NCBI RefSeq assembly: GCF_030848805.1
Contig: NC_092358.1
Location: forward strand, 8,410,433-8,474,432
DNA length: 64,000 nucleotides
DNA from: Temnothorax longispinosus
Lineage: Eukaryota > Arthropoda > Insecta > Hymenoptera > Formicidae
Direction: 5' to 3'
Made by a program: the position numbers and the translations under genes. Position 1 is the first letter of the stretch; each line of letters starts with the position of its first letter. Positions 52,506 through 62,802 of this stretch are shown piece after piece. A model generated the notes under the pieces. That model was not told where the DNA came from. It ran no database searches and was given only the letters and a program-made list of their open reading frames with translations.

Positions 52506-55500
52506 TTAGAGACTAATTACGTTAATAGCGTTCACTATGGATCCTATTGCGAGAACGAAAACGGAAGAAATCTTGATCCAGAAGCGTCGTGCGCCGGCAG
52601 CGGGACTATAGTCGTCGCTGTAGAAGGAGCTTACAAAAGATATGAGATAACGGCATAACGAATGTTGGTGGAATACCGAGAGCGAAAAGCGCCTCTGAGA
52701 GAAGAATGAGAAAATAGAAAAGAATATTAAACAAATATATTAGGAGAGAAAGCTCATTGGATTACAACGTCTTAATGTCGAAATGTGCAATTTCGTCAAA
52801 GGCTCTTTTTTGCCCGGTCAATTTTGATCTTTAATTTCAGGACGATTAATTCGGAGCAGAAAAGGAACTGATCCGACACTAATTGTAAGAAAAAACGTAA
52901 CGCTACATACAGACGAGGTAAAAACCGAACAAAAAGAAGCAAGCTGGATTACTGATCAAACTTTTCGTATCATCTTCTTTGAGGCAAAGATAAAAATCAA
53001 CATAAATTCTAAGAAATCCAAAGAAACTGCAATGTTTTTAATATGTTTTTAATTTATAATTTATCGCATGTAGCTAAATGCAAGAAACCACGTAGATATG
53101 TTAAACTATAATAAATGTGAGAAATTGTGATAAATTAATGTTAAATGAGATATGCTATCTAAGAATTTTTAATATATTTTTATGACTGAAACGCGGTTTT
53201 TTAATCTTCAAACGTAACGCGTCATTCTTTATTTGTTGCAAATGTTCTTTTATGTTATTATTGTTATGTTAGTTTTTCTATATTATAGATCTATTCTCAC
53301 GAATCGAGACTTTATTTAGAGAAAATGAAATAAGAATCCATCATGGTAAAACTTGGAAGTGAGTAAACGGGCTCCGCGGCGCATTCCTGAAGTCAAAAAT
53401 TAATTATCTGTCGAGGACAAATGGCGAAAAGAGTCGTGAGAGTCCTTTCTCGCTGGATTGCAACCGGAAAAATGTGTGTGACGTAAAAAAAAGGAAGGAG
53501 AAGAGAAAGAAAGAGAAGGAAAGAAAAGAAGAAGTAAGGCACTGTAAATGCCGCGGATATTTTCCTTCCTTGCCGCGGATAAAAATAATTTTAAACTCGG
53601 CAGAAGCAGAGCGCGGCTAGGAGACGAGAAGGAAGTGATTCCCGAGGGACAACGATGGCCAGGAGCGCATCAGGCAGGCAAGACCGGCAAAAAATCCCAT
53701 TCTCCCTTTTTTTCAGGGATTTAAGCGCTCTTGCCACCGTTGCCGGGCGCAGCTGCGCTTTTCTCAAGCCGGCGGACGCCTCGATCTTTCTTCTCGCCCG
53801 TCCGACTATTTTAACTGGAACCTGTGAGGGCCGTGAGCGAATTTCCTTGCCAGCGACCGGCCTCACAACGCAGACTCATCTGTTTTTGTTTGTTCTCGCG
53901 GCGTGAATATATATATACTGCAAAGTGGATGTGTTGCGCTGGACTCGAAAAGTATAGCTTTTTATCTTTAGGTAGAACGTAAGGATTCATGGGTTTTCGA
54001 GATATGTTATCATTTTTTACGTAAAAGTAATATGTGAGATTTTCAAGATAAAATTATTATTATATATTAAATGCTTAATGGATAAAATTTGTAGATATCC
54101 ACACATATACATTATGCATGTGAGAGTATCAATAGAAGATTTAATCCATTAAAGTTCATAATTATAATAAACAGAACTTTAATATGATAAACCATAATTA
54201 TGTATATTTATATCTCGAATCTCAGAGTAATACAGAAATTATTGAATAGCTAATAAGTTTATGTTTACAAGTTATACGCATAAAAAAGTTTCTATAAGAT
54301 CGTCTAGGAATCAGAAATCATTTCTTTAATAAAATAAAATTTTTATTAAAAAAATAAAAAGTTTATTCTTCGTGTAATTTAAAAAAGAGAATTACAAATA
54401 CCTTTGGACTGATATTTCATATTGAAATGAATTGGTATGAATTTTCTGTTAGTTATAAATATTTCTTTAGAAATTTCTTTTTACCGTTGTTTCTTTTCTC
54501 GATCGCGCTGTTGAGAAATTTATTATTGGATTCTTCTTCGAGGACAATCGCGATTGAGAGTATGAATAAGAAGTTCGGAATCCGCTCATATGTTCGCGAT
54601 CGTATTTTTCCTTTTGTTCCGAGGATTCGATCGGCGCACTAAAACTTTCAATAGAAGATACGCGGCTGGCCGCAATAGATGCCGGTGCGCGTCCGAACGA
54701 ATCTTCTGTCGGTTTTACTCGTTTGAGTTTACTATATCGGGTAAAGATCTTAAGCTTTTGAAAATCTTGCAAGGAATCTTGAACGCATTTTTGCTGACTG
54801 CCGATTCCTCTACTGCTCGAAAAAGCTTGCTCGTAAATTTAACCTGTATTTCTTTGTTTCAGCTTACAAATTCATAGTTATATGTTTGCAACCAGTTTAC
54901 GATTTTCCGAATAAAAAGAGAATATTGTTTAGAAAAAGAAAAACAAATAAATAACTTATGACCAAATCCTTTATTATAAAAAATAAACGTTTCTGTAATT
55001 CCAAGTATAATTTTATATTTTTTCCTCTACACTATTACTTTGCAATGCGTATGTATAATTGTATTAAAATAAAAAGTGCGAGGGAAGATAAATTTTAATT
55101 ACATTTTTTCAAGTGCCAAAAATTATAGCACGACCTTTGTTGTTTATTGTTATATATCTTCTCCTTTATAAATTCTATTTAAATTAAATAAAAAAGTTTT
55201 AGAATTTTCTAAGTATAAACAGCAATAAAAGTAGATAAATTAATATAACAGTAAATTTAATTAATAATAAAAGTTAATTGAAATTATATACTAATAACAG
55301 TAAATAAATAAGATATTTTAATCATATTAGAATAAACATTACAACATATATATGCAAATTATCATAATTTCACGACAATTTATTTTCTTAACACTGCGGT
55401 CTGCCCAATACTCGAAAGAAACTACTCGCCTCTGCAATGGCAGGGAAAGTACTTACGACGGTAGTTTCAAAGTTACGAGGTTGTGCGGGCGTAAAGAAGG

Positions 55501-55734
55501 GAGATATCGTCTCGACTTTCCTTCGTCGCGATTTCGTAATCGAGTTTCTTAGCAGGCTGACAAAGAAAGTGGAAAGTTACGGTTGCGAATCGTAACTTTT
55601 GCGTATCGAAACGTTCGTAACGGCTTAATACGCGGCTTGACGAACCATTCCGCCACTTAACGCCAACTTTTTGACGAAAACGACAAAGCAGACGAAATAG
55701 AAAATGGGGATGTCAAGAAATCGTGACAGAAATG

Positions 55735-55738
55735 AGAA

Positions 55739-55791
<53 letters not shown>

Positions 55792-55884
55792 GGAGAGAGA
55801 AAGAGAGAAGAGAAGAGAAGAGAGAAGAAGAGAAGAGAAGAAGAAGAAGAGAGAGAGAAGAAGAGAGAGATGAGAGAGAGAGAT

Positions 55885-55937
<53 letters not shown>

Positions 55938-56010
55938 TAGAGAGAGAGAGAGATTGAGAGAGAGTTTGATGAGGGAGAGAGAGAGAGAGAAGAGAGAGAG
56001 AGAGGAGAGG

Positions 56011-56060
<50 letters not shown>
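55735..56060. repeat. Compound GA-rich satellite-like tract, 326 bp
   Basis: Almost pure purine on the plus strand: GA dinucleotides broken by AGAAG and GGAGA variants, and by rare GAT interruptions that punctuate it. All long frames across it (Glu/Arg on the plus strand, Ser/Leu on the minus) come from the repeat and are not genes. It is the longest simple repeat in the window and likely length-polymorphic. Confidence 0.97.
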
Positions 56061-56062
<2 letters not shown>

Positions 56063-56919
56063 AAGGTGAGAACCTGACGAAGGGTTGAACGAGACGAAAA
56101 GAAGGGAAGTTTTCCCTTCGGCTACTATATCGTGCGGACGGAAGCTTCGAGCTGTTGAAAGTTTCCAGAGCTACCTGCGCACGAAAGCACACGGTCAATT
56201 AAGTTAGTTTACAATTTTCCGGCCGTCGTCAACGATTTGCCCCTTCGATGGCAACGAGTTTGTCTTCCTTTGGTTCATTGGGAGATAATAAAAGAAATTG
56301 AACTCGAGAGCGAAAAAATTCGTTATTCTTTGTATTCGAATATACTTGTATTTATGAGTGCAAGAATGGAAACTCCTGCCATTTTAATTCCACAATGCAT
56401 AATTTTTTAGATTTATTTTTAATAACTATATTTTAACAGGTAAGACATCGTGGTATTGCGAAATAAAAAATACGGAAATTATAAAAAAAATAGTAGTCTT
56501 TTAATTTATATATGTTTATATATAAAATAGGATGTGTTAATTAATTTATTATAATTTCTATGATATATTTTTTTAACAACTTGACGTTAATATATAAGTT
56601 TATTTTGGATGATTTTAGATATATAATTTGCATCAGATTTCAGGAGAGATTAATTCAATAAAAAGACGTGTTTCTATTTATGTCTCTCTGTTGTGTTTGT
56701 TAATGTGTATTTTAATCTACATTTTATACATATGTATACTTCTGATTTCTTTCAAATGTTTTTTGAATTACACGATATATAAAATTATAAATAGAATTCT
56801 ATTCTGAATTCCGATATGAATTTCAAATCGTCTAAAATGGTTTCAACTAAAACAGCAAGAAAATACTAGTTTTTCAGTTACATGAGAGATTAGAAGAATA
56901 AATGATGCAGGAAGCTTAA

Positions 56920-57169
56920 CACTGCGCGGACCTCGTGTTTTTGGAGCACTCACCTGGACACCCTGGGACTTTTAAGTCTAAAGGGTTTTTTGAAAGCGTT
57001 TCTGTGTTACAAAAAATATAAAATATAAAAATTCATGCATCATCTTGGAAGTTTCAAAAAGTGATTTCTATATTTACATAGGCCGGAACTGTTGCATTTT
57101 TTTCCCATGAAAATTACCTCAGGAATTACAAATGTGAAAAATCGACTGTGCCTTAAAAGGCCCACGGTA
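56920..57169. mobile_element. piggyBac-like MITE candidate, 250 bp
   Basis: TTAA flanks both sides (56916-56919 and 57170-57173), the fixed target of piggyBac transposons. The left end CACTGCGCGG and the inverted right end TACCGTGGGC are similar but imperfect. A better match to the right end, ACCCTGGGACTTTTAAG, lies about 38 bp inside the left end, giving a duplicated subterminal motif. There is no coding capacity. TTAA is common in AT-rich DNA, so the family call rests mainly on the end similarity. Confidence 0.5.
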
Positions 57170-58028
57170 TTAAGAATCGTTTGCAATTAGAAAATAAAAA
57201 TAATATTTTAGTAGAAATTTAAGAAGAAAAGCGTTATAAAACACAGAATGTCTCATATAATAAATTCGTCGCACTTTACTACGCGATATATGGGACACAC
57301 TGTATATAATAACGTGTTTTTCGACACAGGAGCGTTGAAATTCTGTTTGCATGCTGTGTAATTAGTGGCAATTTTGCAAAAGTTGCCGCTACCTGCTCTT
57401 GCGTCTCTGTAGATTAAAAGATAAAACACAAAGGTAATAAACATACATAAACGGCCATCCACGCGTAATCCACTGTCGTTCAACAGTTCGGTGAACACTA
57501 TTCACAAAAGCAGATTAAACAGCCAGCTATGCTATATATGAAGCAAAATGAAACAAAACGGTTGCGGAATACGCTGCGCGCCGGCTCAAAAATAGGCGGA
57601 CAATTATTACAATGTAAATTTCCTGCCGTTTCGTTTTAAAATGAAAAAGTGATATAGGATATATATCAAGCGCAAACATTTATTCCTTTCATTTCTTTCA
57701 AATGTGTCTCCACTTTTTTTTCCATATTTATGACTGCTTTTAACTAGCTTTTAATTTAGCTCTTTTTTAAACAGATTTTCACGGATAAGTTTGTGGAAAA
57801 AATGACATTGCAGCAAATGTCGCTCTTTATACCGAATAAACGCGAACAATTATTCATATATAATTTATAATAAATACTCTTCTTTGATCGCTTTTTGTTT
57901 AAATACGCAATAGGAATTTTAAATTTTATTACGCCGCACAATTAACGCGGAAATCGAGATAAATTCCGATCTTTTATTAATTTACGGGAGCACGGGACTT
58001 TTGTTAAAAATCGCGTTTATTGTAACAA

Positions 58029-58061
58029 TGTGTGTGTGTGCGTGTGTGTGTATGTGTGTGT
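58029..58061. repeat. (GT)n microsatellite
   Basis: A GT repeat with two single-base interruptions, at the border between AT-rich DNA and the CpG-rich block. Confidence 0.95.
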
Positions 58062-58146
58062 AACGCAACGACGCAGACGGACGCCAGATTGTCCCGCGAA
58101 TAAATGAACACTCGTGCAAATATCACGGGGATGAAAATTTACTCAC

Positions 58147-58217
58147 CGGCCGACGAACGCGGCGCCGCTGCCGTCCCATTGCTCCTGCATCCTGCATCTT
58201 GATCCTGCATTCCGCAT
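58147..58217 (-). other. Candidate first coding exon (minus strand)
   Basis: On the minus strand an ATG at 58217 opens a frame of 23 codons plus two bases that runs without a stop to a strong donor (CCG|GTGAGTAA, GT at 58146-58145). It includes MQEQWDGSGAAFVG. A second ATG at 58210 opens another frame of 21 codons plus one base (MQDQDAGC...) to the same donor. Both have a G at -3. The upstream DNA is CpG-rich with a TATATA-like box on the minus strand near 58262-58270. The segment contains a CCTGCAT-type tandem repeat, which could keep frames open by chance. I recognise neither protein start, and no acceptor exon has been identified to the left. Confidence 0.3.
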
Positions 58218-59206
58218 TCCTGGCTCCCGGCCGATACTATGTTCCTTCAGGCAGCCACCTCTCTCGCACATATATACAGGCACGTGTCGATCGGAAGCAC
58301 CCTGTTAATTATGATCTCGCGCACCAATTAGCGATCGTCCGTCGCTTTGTTGCGCGCACATAACGCACCTCCGATCAAATATACATAACGAGAAATGCGA
58401 AAACGTGACAAGCCATCCGTCGCGTCGAGATCCGTTCGCACAACTCTCCCGACATACGTATAACGTATGTACAGCGTTTTACGTAATAATAACGTGACGT
58501 ACGCTTGATTCCACCCTCTCGCCTTCAGCGGAAAAGTCGTGATCGCGCGCGGACTACGCCAACGGCCGGAATTGTTCGCGGAAACTCTCGATAACTCGTT
58601 ACGCGCCCGGTACACCCTCGGCCATTGAAAGTTTGAAAAAAAAAAGAAAAAAAAATAGCGCGACGCTGTCAGCCATTTTGATGACCGACGCCGATTTCGA
58701 CGCCGTCTTCATTCGGGAGTCATACACGGGTGTTTTCTCACGTACCTTAATTAACGTTTTTGCTCCGATATTAGACAGCCTCTCGCATGACTCCTGATGC
58801 TCGATCGCGGCCTGCGCGTGACGTAATGGCGTTATTTTAACGCGAAACGCGAGTATTTAGAGCGTATCTCGCGCGCGCTAATAGACTCGAGTCTATATGC
58901 GAAATCCTGATCGATGACTCGACGCACGCGGTTCGACGAACAAACTCGCGAGCGCTCGCGAATCGCTCTTGATCGCGATCATACGGTGCTAATTGGTACG
59001 CCGCGCCGACGTGGATCGCCGATCGCCGTTATGATGTATTCCACCCTCGCACGCGGGATTCACTATTCACTAGTCAGTCACTCTTGCGACCAGCGACCAG
59101 CGACATGCGACGGTCAGCTGCGCCACGAATATAAAACACTCACGACGCGACACGCGACACGTATCGCTGACCACACACACTTTGAGTAAGATGTAACAGT
59201 AAGGTA

Positions 59207-59262
59207 ACCAATCGCGTTACTCGATTCGGCCGTACGTAATCGAATTGAGTGAGGCGATTGGT
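59207..59262. repeat. 56-nt imperfect hairpin
   Basis: ACCAATCGCGTTACTCGATT and the inverse of AATTGAGTGAGGCGATTGGT are mostly complementary. The centre CGATTCGGCCGTACGTAATCG also pairs in part. It is of MITE type in size and shape, but no target duplication is clear. Confidence 0.5.
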
Positions 59263-59323
59263 CGAAACCTCAAGCGTCGTCTACAATGGCAGCAGAAGTA
59301 TGCAGTAAGACGTAAACAACTAA

Positions 59324-59600
59324 TAGCGAATTCGGGCGCTTGCACGCCACTAGTAAGTACACACTGACAATGAGTGCGCACTAAGCTTGTTCTTAATCGT
59401 TATATTTACAGATCATCTCAAAAATACTTTTTAGTCTGTAAAATGATTTGTACAGCATCTATATAGATATTACAGATTATGTTTTATTGGCTAAAAAGTT
59501 TTTAAATGTGTATTTAAATGACTTTAAATATAAAAATAGATTATAAACAAGCCTTAGTGCGCACTCAGTGTGCACTTAGTGCAAGCGCCCGAATTCGCTA
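59324..59600. mobile_element. Harbinger-like MITE with perfect 22-bp ends, 277 bp
   Basis: The left end starts TAGCGAATTCGGGCGCTTGC at 59324. The first 22 bases recur as an exact reverse complement ending at 59600. Beyond that, GTGCGCACTAAG and the inverse GTGCGCACTAAG also match, extending the inverted arms to about 60 bp with indels. TAA flanks both ends (59321-59323 and 59601-59603), the TWA target of PIF/Harbinger. The AT-rich centre has no frame. Perfect ends suggest a recent insertion. Confidence 0.88.
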
Positions 59601-59603
59601 TAA

Positions 59604-60524
59604 GATCCACTTCTCGCGCTATCATATCCGAATGCGTCGTTCACAATTTTTCATTAAAAGCTTCGAAAACAAGAATAGCTGTGCATAACACGCAACATGT
59701 CGCACCCCGAGAGGAACACTGTGTCACAATTCAAAAATGTACAATTTTCAGGAGAGAGAAAAATCGAATTTAATTAAATTTCTGTTTCGTGAAGAGGTCT
59801 GCTGTGTCATTCATTTGTCAATTCACTTATAAAACTATTCATCCAGGAAATCACAATACATATGTATAATCAGTTAAAAAAATATAATGACATTTCTGCT
59901 CCGTGTAACGGATTTCGCATATATAGACTTGAGTCACTTGAGACACTGTTATACAACACGTAGATAACATTTTAGGGACGCTTTTTATGGGCTTAACTCA
60001 AAATTGAATTTTTTTTTAGTTGCGACAGTATTCTTCTCGGGGTGCGATATGTTTGTAATGCATTAGCATTATATTTGAACGTTATATTTAAAATAATCGT
60101 ATTAAACCGTTAAGGATTTGTAAGCGTAATGCGGTAATTAATTTAATTACATGATTAACCGAGATTTCTCCGGTAATCAAATTATAAGCTCTTGATGGAC
60201 TGAATTAAATTTTATTACATTCGCGACTCGGGTTTTTCTCCTAGTGCTTAAAATTGATTATTGATTATTGTATAAATTGCAATGTATGACGCGAGGCTAA
60301 TCGAGAGCGGTCGAAAAACTAAGTCACGTAGAGCCGGATTTAAAGCTTCCACATACTTGACTATCTCGGTTCAAGAAAGTTATTCCAACGTTTGATCGAA
60401 CCGAGCGAGTTTACGATTTCTTCGTATACTAAAAAACGAGCTAAATTCACGAGTGCTCGGGTTGCGTTCAGCAAGAAAAATCAGCTTAGTAAACGCTTAA
60501 TGATTCTTTAATATAATCGAGTCT
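59604..60524. other. Non-coding DNA between two MITEs
   Basis: Mixed-composition DNA. Homeodomain-type cores (TTAATTTAATTAC, ATTGATTATTG) lie at about 60135-60270. GCACCCCGAG near 59702 and CTCGGGGTGC near 60035 are inverse copies about 330 bp apart, and the inverse TGTCGCACCCCGAG... match suggests another decayed inverted-repeat element. No open frame resembles a gene. Confidence 0.35.
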
Positions 60525-60526
60525 TA

Positions 60527-60673
60527 AGGCCGGCATTCATAGTCGAATCTTATATTTAAGTCCGTCTTAAGTACGATCTTAAGATGCCATTAACTAATCA
60601 CAGAGCCGTATTAGCATCTTAAGACATTATTTAAAACGATCTTAAAATAAGAACCAACTATGAATACCGGCCT
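60527..60673. mobile_element. MITE with AGGCCGG ends, 147 bp
   Basis: The left end AGGCCGGCATTCATAGTCG and the inverted right end AGGCCGGTATTCATAGTTG match at 17 of 19 positions. The target duplication is TA (60525-60526 and 60674-60675), or TTA if the right-most T is counted in the target, so PIF/Harbinger and Tc1/mariner both fit. The interior carries several CTTAAG/ATCTTAAG motifs in both orientations. There is no coding capacity. Confidence 0.8.
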
Positions 60674-60865
60674 TACACTTATATCCAATGAACAATTAAA
60701 GATAGGAAATAATATTATTAAAAAATCACTATGCGCTTTCTATAAACTAACTTTTCCTGAAATAATCTCTCTTTTCGAGACGCGTTCATGAAAAATTTAA
60801 ATCAAATATCGCGAGATTAATACCCTGATTCACGTTATATGGTTCATGTAGATAGATATTGCCGC

Positions 60866-60955
60866 GCACCAAGAAGCGACGCGACAGCCAATTCACCGCT
60901 TCATCCGCATTCGTAAGAGCGAAAGTGATTGGCCACCGCGTCACTTCTCAGGCAC
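60866..60955. repeat. 90-bp foldback element
   Basis: The left arm (60866-60895, AGAAGCGACGCG then ACAGCCAATTCAC) and inverted right arm (60925-60955, AGAAGTGACGCG then GTGGCCAATCAC) match at about 80%. CGCT and AGCG close the loop. Most differences are C/T or G/A, as expected from deamination. It is probably a small MITE. No target duplication was assigned. Confidence 0.6.
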
Positions 60956-61263
60956 TTCCGCGTCCTGCCCGCACTAGAGCGTCACAGCATCCGAGGCGAA
61001 TGTTAATACAAGCGTACCGTGCGAAATAATAAGTAATCCCAAAGAAATCGTATTACATCGTATTATACGCGAATACGCGACCCGATAGCGAGAACGTTGC
61101 TCTCGGCGTCGGAGCACTCGACCGACTGCCATGTGCGCGGTGTGCGCCGTTCGCGCGCGACTGTGTTTTGAACGGGAATTGGGTACGTTAGATATTTTGA
61201 CGAGGGATTCCGAGAATCGAGGTTGTTTGTCTCACGCGAGTCCCCACACCCCGTGGAGGGTAA

Positions 61264-61391
61264 GGGCCAAAGCACATATGACAGTCGTAGTCGTGGACGT
61301 AAGTAACGCACAAGCTTTGGCGTATCCTGATTTGTCAGGTCGAGGACTACGACTGTCGTATATCGCTACGCCATGTTATGTGCTTTGGCTC
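61264..61391. mobile_element. Harbinger-like MITE, 128 bp
   Basis: The left end GGGCCAAAGCACATA and inverted right end GAGCCAAAGCACATA match at 14 of 15 positions. A second inverted pair, GACAGTCGTAGTC, lies directly inside on the left and about 20 bp further in on the right, so one arm carries an insertion. TAA flanks both ends (61261-61263 and 61392-61394), as in PIF/Harbinger. The left flank GAGGGTAAGG also reads as a splice donor. There is no coding capacity. Confidence 0.85.
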
Positions 61392-61460
61392 TAAGACTGA
61401 CGTAGGATACGCCGCGCGCGAAGGTCGCTTCGAAACGCTCAAATCGCTCCGGGCTATCGG

Positions 61461-61487
61461 AGCGGCGCCGCGGCGCGGCGCGGCGCA
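61461..61487. repeat. (GCGGC)n GC-only repeat
   Basis: A run of about 27 bases with only G and C, in imperfect GCGGC units, within the CpG-rich block. Confidence 0.85.
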
Positions 61488-62113
61488 TGACAATGATCGC
61501 GAAGATGCCGATCTCGCTTTCGCGAAAAGCCTCGCCGTGTCGAATACGCATTCGTTGGTTCGATCGAGAGGTTAGATCGCCGAGCGGATCGTCGGCGTCG
61601 GGGCGACTAGGATACTCGGCGATAATTGGCCTTTTGTCGGCTCTCGAAGCGATCGAACTTTGAAATTGGTGTTACCGCGGCTTTGCTCGTTTCAGCACCG
61701 TACTTTCCGCTTTCCGTATTCTTTAAGATATAAAACGAGAAGGAGAGCGAGGGAGAAAGGGACGGGGGGTGCGCGAGGTGCGGAAAGTGTTGGCGAAACG
61801 AAACGGACGTATCTCTTATCGACGCGGGGGCGGTGAGTGGTGACGCCGCGATTCGCGTAACGGCGTGAAGTTGCCGCCGGGTGACGCGAACTTCACCTTC
61901 GAGCAGGCAGTGCAGGCACGTTCGCGAAGCTTTCGACGAGCATGTCGGAAACGCCGCGCGAAGCGACGATTAATGTCTGTGTGTCACGCGATCCGATCAC
62001 TGCGCGAGCGCGTCGGTAGTGCGATAAAAGAGTCGGGAGTGTACCGTAGGTATTAATTAGAGCGCGTATAATCGGCCGCGTTTTTCCGATCGGTTCGTAT
62101 ATTCACGCGAGTG

Positions 62114-62163
62114 ATGAGTGTTCGAAACAACGGAGCAAGATCTTGGCAGCGGCACCGTTCTAC
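62114..62163 (+). other. Candidate 5' exon (plus strand), end defined by donor
   Basis: A consensus donor TAC|GTGAGT lies at 62163/62164 at the edge of the CpG-rich block. An ATG at 62114 opens a frame (MSVRNNGARSWQRHRS plus two bases) with no stop before the donor. Spliced to the candidate exon at 62760, the frame stays open. The exon's 5' limit is unknown and it may be untranslated leader. The predicted peptide is Arg-rich and resembles nothing I know, so the coding reading is weak. The splice signal is the main evidence. Confidence 0.35.
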
Positions 62164-62759
62164 GTGAGTACATTTATTACTATAGTTATTTATTGCTCCG
62201 TATTAAATGGACGGGTTGTTGGGTACGTGCTTATCAGCGAAGATCGAAACCGATATGATTTCAGTGAATTCGATTTACGATGCCATGCCATTAATTGCCA
62301 TGCGCACGCAAGGAAGGACTTCGCGTCGCGATTCATTTGATTTGCGAATAAGGATCATCATATTCATTACCGTGTGCAGCTGGGGTATCTAAATGCTGTG
62401 TGAAATTATATATAGGTAATCCTCATTTATTGGATATATATTAGATTTCATTTGTTAGAGAAAGAGATGCTTTACAGTTTACATGCAGCTTACGTTTCGC
62501 ATTATTAACTCATAAACTTTGTCTGCGAAAATTGTTTGAATTTTGCAAAAGCTTTTCACGTATGAAACAGCTGTAAAATTAAACACACACATATTCGCGA
62601 TTAACGTAAAACATAATTATAATATTAAACAGGTTAAAAAAAACATATTATAATTATATAAAATATGTGCTACATTTTTGTTACACGTGTGTTTATCCAA
62701 ATACGATTTACATATGGCTTCTTATTCTTTTTATTAATAAATTTAAATTTTTATAACAG

Positions 62760-62802
62760 GAATGGAATGCGGAAACAGCGGGACCGGGATTGTCATCGTT
62801 CG
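62760..62802 (+). other. Candidate 43-nt internal exon
   Basis: A T-rich tract and acceptor TTTTTATAACAG end at 62759. A consensus donor TCG|GTGAGTGA follows the 43-nt segment. All three frames are open. One continues the frame from 62114 (NGMRKQRDRDCHRS). Another starts inside with ATG at 62762 (MECGNSGTGIVIV). The segment is GC-richer than both flanks, as expected of an exon in AT-rich introns. The implied intron 62164-62759 is 596 nt with GT-AG ends. I do not recognise the product. Confidence 0.35.

Larger units (their letters stand above)
46914..55734. other. Non-coding DNA, no gene seen
   Basis: The first 2 kb are very AT-rich. GC-richer islands follow at about 48.9-49.25, 49.65-50.1, 50.8-51.06, 51.42-51.7, 52.2-52.7, 53.35-53.9, 54.5-54.85 and 55.4-55.7 kb. 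A small hairpin with stem GAATCGTCT/AGACGATTC lies near 48565-48592. TGCCGCGGATA occurs twice at about 53549 and 53573. Frames of up to 101 codons have overlapping opposite-strand partners and no recognisable family. Confidence 0.5.
56061..58146. other. Non-coding DNA around a piggyBac-like element
   Basis: AT-rich DNA after a GC-richer patch at about 56.07-56.27 kb. It contains the element at 56.92-57.17 kb and a GT repeat. If the minus-strand exon candidate ending at 58147 is real, this stretch would be the start of its first intron. Confidence 0.4.
58147..59320. promoter_or_regulatory. CpG-rich promoter-like block, left half
   Basis: Dense CpG and raised GC contrast sharply with the AT-rich DNA to the left. 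The block has short imperfect repeats, GCGACCA and GCGACAC-type at about 59086-59160, and a TATAAAA box at about 59130-59136. Frames of 91 and 95 codons (58914-59189 plus, 58328-58615 minus) have no family resemblance. It would suit a promoter for a gene pointing left, right or both. Confidence 0.35.
60850..62160. promoter_or_regulatory. CpG-rich promoter-like block, right half
   Basis: Very high CpG density and raised GC run across this block, interrupted by two inverted-repeat elements. It ends at a plus-strand splice donor (62164). This is the pattern expected for a promoter and 5' leader of a gene pointing right. The frames inside it, such as 82 and 87 codons around 61063-61394, overlap a MITE and have no family resemblance. 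Confidence 0.4.

Noticed and set aside
53290..53359. Possible exon between an ATATTATAG acceptor and a GTGAGT donor
   Set aside because: One frame is open for about 23 codons, but the segment is AT-rich like its surroundings, the pyrimidine tract is weak, and nothing supports the product.
55657..56198. Overlapping long frames of Ser/Leu and Glu/Arg repeats
   Set aside because: All arise from translating the GA-rich simple repeat. The same applies to frames over the GA or CT repeats at 25.8, 33.7, 39.8, 42.3, 46.3 and 52.5 kb.
61550..61580. GGTTCGATCGAGAG, resembling a tRNA B box
   Set aside because: There is no A box at the right distance upstream and no acceptor stem.
61865..62056. 63-codon plus-strand frame in the CpG-rich block
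   Set aside because: It begins with GTG rather than ATG, is Arg-rich as expected of GC-rich DNA, and lies in what looks like a 5' leader.
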